DNA of 64,000 nucleotides from Evernia prunastri. Lineage: Eukaryota > Ascomycota > Lecanoromycetes > Lecanorales > Parmeliaceae. Below the pieces are notes generated by a model. The model had not been told where the DNA came from. It saw only the letters and a list, made by a program, of their open reading frames with translations, and made no database searches. Location of the stretch: contig NKYR01000032.1 in the NCBI GenBank assembly GCA_003184365.1, positions 1 through 64,000 on the forward strand, in the 5' to 3' direction. Positions within the stretch are counted from its first letter, which is position 1. The number at the start of each line of letters is the position of its first letter. Both the position numbers and the translations under genes were made by a program. Below are positions 58,401 to 64,000 of the stretch, piece by piece.

Positions 58401-59545
58401 GAGCGACGCACCTCGCCTGCCGAAGATCACGGCCATTCGCAAGAGGTTTCAAGGTTTTTTTCCTTTCGGACCAATAGTTCCTAATTCTAGGTTTCCTGAA
58501 TTGTCCGGTCCGTTACATTATGGATCGGGACTTCCACCCCATGATGAGATATGCCAAATGCATTCAGACCAGACTCAGTAATCGGTATAACGTTGGGGAT
58601 CTAGGCCAGCATGGGTTCATTGGCCGTTTCCGCAATCTCCTGGCTTGTCGTGGTCTGTGCATTACCGTCAAATTTGGACTAGGTCGGAATTGGGAGGGCG
58701 ATGTAGGGCGCCGTGTCGGATGCTCTTGAAGACGAAGCTGATTAGCTTTAGCCAATTTGGAAATGATACTCACTGCAGTCGAGGGTGTATATCAGAACCT
58801 CAAAGGGAAACTTGGGGATACACTGAAGTTCGAGATCCGATACCTAGCCATCGGAGAAAACATCGAGACTTGAGGAAAAGCCCATGGCAAGCTGAAGGCA
58901 AGAAGCATAGACAGTGATCTTGGAAGGTGAAGGTCTATCGGAGGAGGTCAGCTCTTGGAAGGATAGTAGCTACTGGTTTTCTTGATTACGAGCCCTCATG
59001 TCACCTACATCCGTCAAGTCACGATATTTGGTCTAGCTGAAATGCGAGGGTGGCAGGTGTTTCTATCCTACCAAAAGCCCCCAAAGTCTCGACAAGACAC
59101 ATCCGCTCGAAAACTAGATCATCTGTGGTCTGGAAAGATGGTCCATCTTACAAACGAGCTGTATCTCACAGAGCCTGCTGCTGGCCCGGTTAGTAGGTGT
59201 CTTTCAAAAATTAACAACACTCAATGACGGAAGACTAAACACATCCCTTTCGCCACCCCCGCAACGATCGATGCTGATAGAAGAAGCGAGAAGTATTTAA
59301 TCTGGACAATATGATCGTGCAACATCGACACCAAAAATCAACATCACCATCTCACAGCACCCTCGATCCTACCCTTCGCATGCTCATTCTTTCAAAAACA
59401 CTTGCGTCGTAAGAACATCTCAGTATCGAACGTCTTGTCCCGTAAAGGGTTCTGATCTGTTGACGCAGCTACCGTAGTAAATGCTCCTAACGCTTTTGGT
59501 ATGAAACTTGTAAGACATTGCTCTGACTTTCGACAGCCTTCAATC
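58401..59545. other. 1.1 kb intergenic within the 2EXR array
   Basis: Probably includes decayed remains of array member 3 (for example GDTLKFEIRYL-like sequence near 58,815) and the promoter of member 4. No intact gene. Confidence 0.4.
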
Positions 59546-60220
59546 ATGACCTCGAGCAAAACGCCTGCCGCAACGTTAAATATTCCCCAATCCAACAATG
59601 GCCGCGAACCCATTCGAACGACCTTTGCTTCTTTGCCACGAGAGCTTCGTGACAAGATCTACGGATACATTGTCATCGCCGGGGACAGGGTAGTCGCGGT
59701 TTCAGCGCGCGCAACAGAATACGGCGACTGCAAAGAGTTTCACGCGCTCAGAACCATTCTCCATGCGAGCACCTCAAACACGCAATTCGCACGCGAAGCC
59801 TACGAAGTGTTCTTCCACCAGAACACCTTTCGGATCAACGCCGAAAGTTTAGCCCATTTCGTGAATCGCAGTGTTCATCATCTCAAGAACGAAGGACATT
59901 TCGATGTCGGTGCGTGGCTCGGGCGCTTAGAGGTTACGGTTGGGGAAGCAGTCCTTCACTCTGATGAAACACGTGATAAGGTAGCTGATCAGCTGCGTCA
60001 ATTGTTGATATGTCGTTGCCTGCACACGGTGGTTATTAGGATCGACTGCCACAAGTTGAGAGAGGAGCAACATGTATATGATTTTCTGCGGCCAATTGCA
60101 GAGGTATGTGCTCAGCTACAAAGGAAGATCGGTGAGGGGTTTGTGTTCGAGACCAAGGGAAACGAGAGCTGGGGCAACGGGAAGGAGAAGCCGCTTTTAC
60201 CATACATTTTGAGCCCATAG
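59546..60220 (+). CDS. 2EXR-type protein, array member 4
   Basis: 224 residues from ATG 59546 (MTSSKTPAATLNIPQS); an in-frame ATG at 59501 would add 15 residues. The signature TTFASLPRELRDKIYGYIVI is followed by FAREAYEVFFHQNTFRINAE, RLEVTVGEAVLHSDE and CRCLHTVVIRIDCHKL, the usual layout: signature, an Asn-Thr-Phe strand, and a later strand listing cluster positions (C..L..V.I.I). No signal peptide or TM. Intact over the full family length. Function unknown; recruitment to ubiquitin ligases has been suggested for F-box-like relatives but nothing here shows it. Confidence 0.75.
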   Translation: MTSSKTPAATLNIPQSNNGREPIRTTFASLPRELRDKIYGYIVIAGDRVVAVSARATEYGDCKEFHALRTILHASTSNTQFAREAYEVFFHQNTFRINAESLAHFVNRSVHHLKNEGHFDVGAWLGRLEVTVGEAVLHSDETRDKVADQLRQLLICRCLHTVVIRIDCHKLREEQHVYDFLRPIAEVCAQLQRKIGEGFVFETKGNESWGNGKEKPLLPYILSP

Positions 60221-60673
60221 AATCTGCCAGGAGATCCGTGGCCTCGGTTCAGATGAAGTGTATGCGAAGGCACAGTACCACAGACAGCTAGCTTTTAAAC
60301 TTCTTGGCTGTCCTTTTCATTAATCATAGCCATGAGAAGCTACCAGCTTGAGTCAAATCATATTCGGTTTCATGAAGGTACTATGGGACATTCGATCTTA
60401 AAAAGTGAATCCGCAGAATTAATGAAAGTGAGGAAGGTCTCACCTCACAAGCCATACCTCTACACTAACCTCTTTACATCAATACATAACCTCACACCTT
60501 ATGCATTTCGATCCGAACCCCCTCGCCACACCAACTACAGTAGTGAACATGATCTAAAGAACCATATCTGTACCGTGGATATCACTCAAGGGGTAAGTTG
60601 TCTTCAATGGTGGTGGTCGTCGCTGCGAATGACTAATATCCTGCAGTCGCCCAAACCTCACATTACAGCAAGC
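60221..60673. other. 5' region of array member 5, with a probable intron
   Basis: Contains a canonical 54-bp intron at 60593-60646 (GTAAGT..GACTAAT..CTGCAG). Its length is a multiple of three and the frame is open from ATG 60332, so the next gene may begin here (adding 95-96 residues) rather than at 60674. The extra N-terminus shows no family similarity, so I treat it as 5' UTR. Confidence 0.45.
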
Positions 60674-61570
60674 ATGGGACCAGCCGCCACCGCGAAAGCC
60701 GTTCACAGCCGGCCAAGCCTCACCACCCTGCCACGAGAGACTCGAAATGAAATCTATGGCTATCTCGTCATCAGCTCTAAACCAATCAAGTTGTGCTTTG
60801 ACCACGATTCGTCATGGCTCTATCTGAGAACCAGTAATCGCCACAACAATGACATCAGTGTTGAGTTCCTTTGCCATGCGGTAGAGGATTCCGAACTTGC
60901 ACAAGAAGTATATGAGGAATTCTTTCGCAATAACACCTTTGATTGTGGCAGCTCTTGGAGTCTACAGCGATTCCTGACCACTACCACGACCCGTTTCAAC
61001 TTTCCTACCACAAGCCGCATCAATTTCGAGAAAAATTTACTGCACGATGAAATGAGCCACGGGTATGTGAAGTTTGAAAAGAAGCCATGGATTCGCAAGG
61101 TGAAGATCTCAATCTTCACCGGCGATTTCGAGTACAAGCCTTCCGAAAAGCTAGCGCATCTTTCGAGGTGCCCCCATCTACAACAGGTCGACATCACTAT
61201 CTTCAGGGTCACCAGCCAACACGGCAATCCCGACCCTGTCGATCGAACAATTGAGGCGATTGCGAGAGTGTGCAAGAGTATCCGCGCTAAGGTTGGTGTT
61301 GGACTAATAGTCAAAGTGCAAAAAGACTGGGGCAGACCTACGTCGGCACGTGTCATGATCAACAACTCTAAAATAGAGGATGTGAGTTGGATGTGGGAGG
61401 AGCCTGGGGAGGAAGCGAGAGAAAGGGCCAAAAAAGGTTTTGGGGCACATAGAGAGAAGATTCAAGTGCTTATGTCTGCAGGATGGGCGGGGCAGGAAGG
61501 GAAAGTAGGAGCTTGGGCCGAGCACTGGAATCAGGTACACATTGAACAGCAGCGGCTGAAGGAGTCCTAA
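60674..61570 (+). CDS. 2EXR-type protein, array member 5
   Basis: 298 residues from ATG 60674 (MGPAATAKAVHSRPSLTTLP), chosen because the family motif follows at the usual distance: LTTLPRETRNEIYGYLVISS. Next come LAQEVYEEFFRNNTFDCGSS and CPHLQQVDITIFRV, collinear with member 4. The copy is longer, with an insert rich in Thr/Arg/Asn (about residues 108-125) and a C-terminal extension including DVSWMWEEPGEEARERAKKG. See the preceding entry for an alternative start. Downstream is open intergenic DNA. Confidence 0.72.
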   Translation: MGPAATAKAVHSRPSLTTLPRETRNEIYGYLVISSKPIKLCFDHDSSWLYLRTSNRHNNDISVEFLCHAVEDSELAQEVYEEFFRNNTFDCGSSWSLQRFLTTTTTRFNFPTTSRINFEKNLLHDEMSHGYVKFEKKPWIRKVKISIFTGDFEYKPSEKLAHLSRCPHLQQVDITIFRVTSQHGNPDPVDRTIEAIARVCKSIRAKVGVGLIVKVQKDWGRPTSARVMINNSKIEDVSWMWEEPGEEARERAKKGFGAHREKIQVLMSAGWAGQEGKVGAWAEHWNQVHIEQQRLKES

Positions 61571-63194
61571 CTCGAAAAGCTGCTGGGGAGGAAACAAAGG
61601 TAGCTCACGCTCGGAATCTTTGAGCATTGCAGACTGGATTACGCCAGCCATCGGTGGCCATCGGGGCTAGAATGATTTGGTAGACTGGAGAGGCTCTACT
61701 TCTGATGACTCGTCTTTGCAAATAGGGGTCGAGTCGAATCGATATTGGCACAGTGATTAAAGGCATGTAGTCGTGCCTTTAAGATTCCCGAGCTTCTCCA
61801 CTGTATGCCACAGCCTTCCAGATCTCGCTCCGTGTGATTCTGTGTCCGAACGTGCATTCCGAAAAGATGTCACCGGGGAGCAGCAAGGTATGCCGTGGCA
61901 AGCAGCGTGACGATGCAAATTTCAAAAGGTAGTGTCTTTCGGAAAGAGCAAATGCTCTCTGGCCACAGACGAACGTATTTTGATGGGATCAGCTGGAACT
62001 GCCAAGCCACACTTGGTGTCAGTGATGAAGGTCCAAACTGAGCGATCTCCTTATGGTCGCGAGATGAGCCGATCACGACCCCCTAATAGCTAAGTTTCAG
62101 GCCTCCAGGTTCTGGAGTTCATTTTGTTTTCCACAGCCACAGCTATGGCTTGAACGGCTGTCATGAAGCTTATCCTTATCCTCGCACTCTGAGGACCGGT
62201 ACATTGCTTAGCACATACCATAGCAAGGTCGTCCAATGCCAGCGCGACCCATGTTATATGAAAGAGCAGGCATAGCATGCTGATGGTCTGGAATCCACTT
62301 TGACAACCTGGCTTCAATTTCCTCTCACGAAGAGTAAGTCCCATCAAGTCACCATACTATGAACTAGCATTCTCCGGCTCCCAAACTCGGGTCAACGGAG
62401 TATCGATTGCTCGAGCTCACATTTCGAACAACAGCCTCCCGTAAAAAGCCCAACAAGGAGCTAGGGGGAAATATCTCCACGAGTACTGCCGGTTATGCCG
62501 GATGCAAGATGAGGAGAAAGCCTTCTTTTGACTAAAACTTCGGCTGATTTCGACATCTCCTGTACTCTAGCTCCCCCCTCGACCTGGGCGCGTCTCTCCC
62601 CTGCCTGCGCACACGTTCATTCGGCCTTTAAGTGAGAGGCGAAAACTAATGGATATATATCCCGTCCGCTCATTCGCTTTTACAGTTTGTATCACGATAG
62701 AAATGTTAAATCATATGCGCAGCGGCGTATTAACGTAATGTATACTCTAACCACGGCTCACGAGGATTTCGGGGGTTGGTTTCAGGGAGCGGGCCACCCC
62801 CGAGGAGATTGATTTCAGGGTCTCTCAAAGGTGCAAAAATCTTCAACTCAATGTTCGTTGGTTTTAAAGAATAATAGCATCCAAAAAGTAATCGAAAAGT
62901 AGAACGTCAACTTACTTATTGAAAGTGCAAGAAAGAGTCGTCTATCATTTTGATGGGGATCTTCCGGGGATCTAGATCCGCTATTCGGGCGCTAAATTAT
63001 AAAAGGCACCTCACTGATATATTACAAAAACGTGACACAAGTGTATCATCTCGACAAATGATCTGGAGGAAATAATCTTGTGAGTAATTTCAATTTTCAC
63101 TGATTCGAACAAGTCCCCTGGCAACGGCTCTCCTTCAAATGCTCTCATTGTAGCGTCCTAAGGCAAGTGCCCGGCTACACAACCATTCGCAGAA
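61571..63194. other. 1.6 kb intergenic, no gene seen
   Basis: No coding frame of interest on either strand. The right half (about 62,640-63,080) is AT-rich and likely includes the promoter of the EBP-like gene. Confidence 0.5.
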
Positions 63195-63996
63195 ATGGAG
63201 ACCCATTCTGCCCCCTCCACCCTGGTAATTGATCGTACAACCATTCTCTCCCTCTTCGCAACCCTCTGTGTCCTCATTACAGCATATGCCGCGTCTCTCC
63301 GCGTTCTCCATATTTCTACGCCCACCAAGCTCCGCATCTTCTTCATCTGGCACCTTTTCGACTCCTTGATCCACTTCACCTTCGAGGGCTCCTTTCTCTA
63401 CAATTGCTTCTTCACCTACACATCAGTCCCACATTCGAGCGACTATCCACATCCTGCGAGCTTGACATCTACGGGCGTGTACTTCATGGGCTACGCAGAT
63501 CGATTATATGGAAGCCAGTATGGTACAAGTCCTACGGCAAAGCTGTGGCAGGAGTATGCAAAAGCGGATAAGAGGTGGGGAGGAGCAGATTTGACAGTCA
63601 TTAGCCTCGAGCTGTTGACGGTTTTTGGTGCTGGACCATTGGCTGCGTATATTTGCGAGCTCATAAGACGGAGGGACAATGGAGGGAAGTTGTGGTTTTG
63701 GGCGACTTTGCTAGCTACCGGAGAACTCTATGGTGGTATGTTCTCGGCCTTGTAAGCAGGGTAGCAAGAATTAGCTGACGACTTTAGGCTTCATGACTTT
63801 CGCGCCGGAATGGCTATCTGGAAGCCCCAATCTGGACACCAGTAACTTCATGTACCTCTGGATTTACCTGGCCTTCTTCAACACACTCTGGGTGTGGTTG
63901 CCTTTTTGGATCTTGTACGAGGCATACAATAACATCAGCTTGGCGTTTGCTAGGGCCAGTGGTGCTGTTGGGGTTGAGACTAGGAAAAATGCATAG
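63195..63996 (+). CDS. EBP: emopamil-binding-protein-like sterol isomerase (EXPERA domain)
   Basis: Exon 1 63195-63735 and exon 2 63788-63996, joined across a 52-bp intron (phase 1, YGG|FMTF), give 249 residues, close to EBP proteins. Several predicted helices: ILSLFATLCVLITAYAAS, the RIFFIWHLFDSLIHFTFEGS helix, VISLELLTVFGAGPLAAYI, LWFWATLLATGELYGGF and YLWIYLAFFNTLWVWLPFWI. The family's charged residues inside helices are present (WH..FD..IH..FEGS; WQEYAKADKRWGGAD; LELLT; GELYG). Known reaction: shift of the sterol double bond from C8 to C7 in the ER membrane. Most fungi do this with unrelated Erg2, so this EBP-type protein may be additional or have another substrate; that is inference. Confidence 0.9.
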
Positions 63997-64000
63997 CAGT

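Noticed and set aside
1..64000. CRISPR arrays, phage or bacterial operon structure
   Set aside because: No regularly spaced direct repeats. All identifiable genes are intron-bearing or typical eukaryotic families.

Overview
The window is nuclear DNA of a filamentous ascomycete (Pezizomycotina). Nearly every recognisable gene is split by short introns (about 41-171 bp) with GT..AG borders, usually with CTGAC/CTAAC-type branch sites. The protein families are fungal or eukaryotic: p24 cargo receptor, glucosidase II, Ulp2-type SUMO protease, chromodomain/HDA1-complex protein, 2EXR proteins and a thaumatin-like protein. I cannot fix the class from sequence alone; Leotiomycetes or Dothideomycetes are my best guesses. 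Exon joins below were worked out by hand and checked for reading phase. They have no transcript support.

Layout. 0-9 kb: a broken cysteine-rich membrane-protein gene, exopolyphosphatase (minus) diverging from an unknown two-exon membrane protein, a small CxxC-rich protein (minus), a p24-family protein and a putative secreted protein (minus). 9.6-18.9 kb: an F-box protein, two head-to-tail ~2.0-2.15 kb duplicated blocks each carrying a secreted-protein gene (minus), and a thaumatin-like secreted protein. 18.9-24.7 kb: a 5.8 kb stretch with no convincing gene but several simple repeats, including a 24-G run. 24.7-31 kb: a small conserved fungal protein and a five-exon 1454-residue chromodomain protein (minus). 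33-47 kb: a flavin monooxygenase (minus) diverging from a 1370-residue POT1/CDC13-like telomere protein, then an interrupted tRNA-Lys locus, an eIF4E class II protein and a 1412-residue Ulp2-like SUMO protease. 47-56 kb: glucosidase II alpha (minus) diverging from nucleoside diphosphate kinase, a two-TM fungal protein with an internal repeat, and an AIG2-like protein (minus) containing an 8-nt microexon. 56-62 kb: an array of five 2EXR-type genes, two of them decayed. 63-64 kb: an emopamil-binding-protein-like sterol isomerase.

Most genes are unlinked housekeeping functions; there is no biosynthetic cluster. Possible functional links are the telomere protein, which has SUMO-interaction-like motifs, lying about 3.5 kb from a SUMO protease, and ER functions (p24, glucosidase II, EBP) spread along the window. 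The most unusual object is the tRNA-Lys(UUU) locus. Its D arm is interrupted by 52 bp that look like a spliceosomal intron, and exact removal leaves a 73-nt tRNA-sized sequence, but the 5' acceptor strand is mismatched, so decay is a serious alternative.
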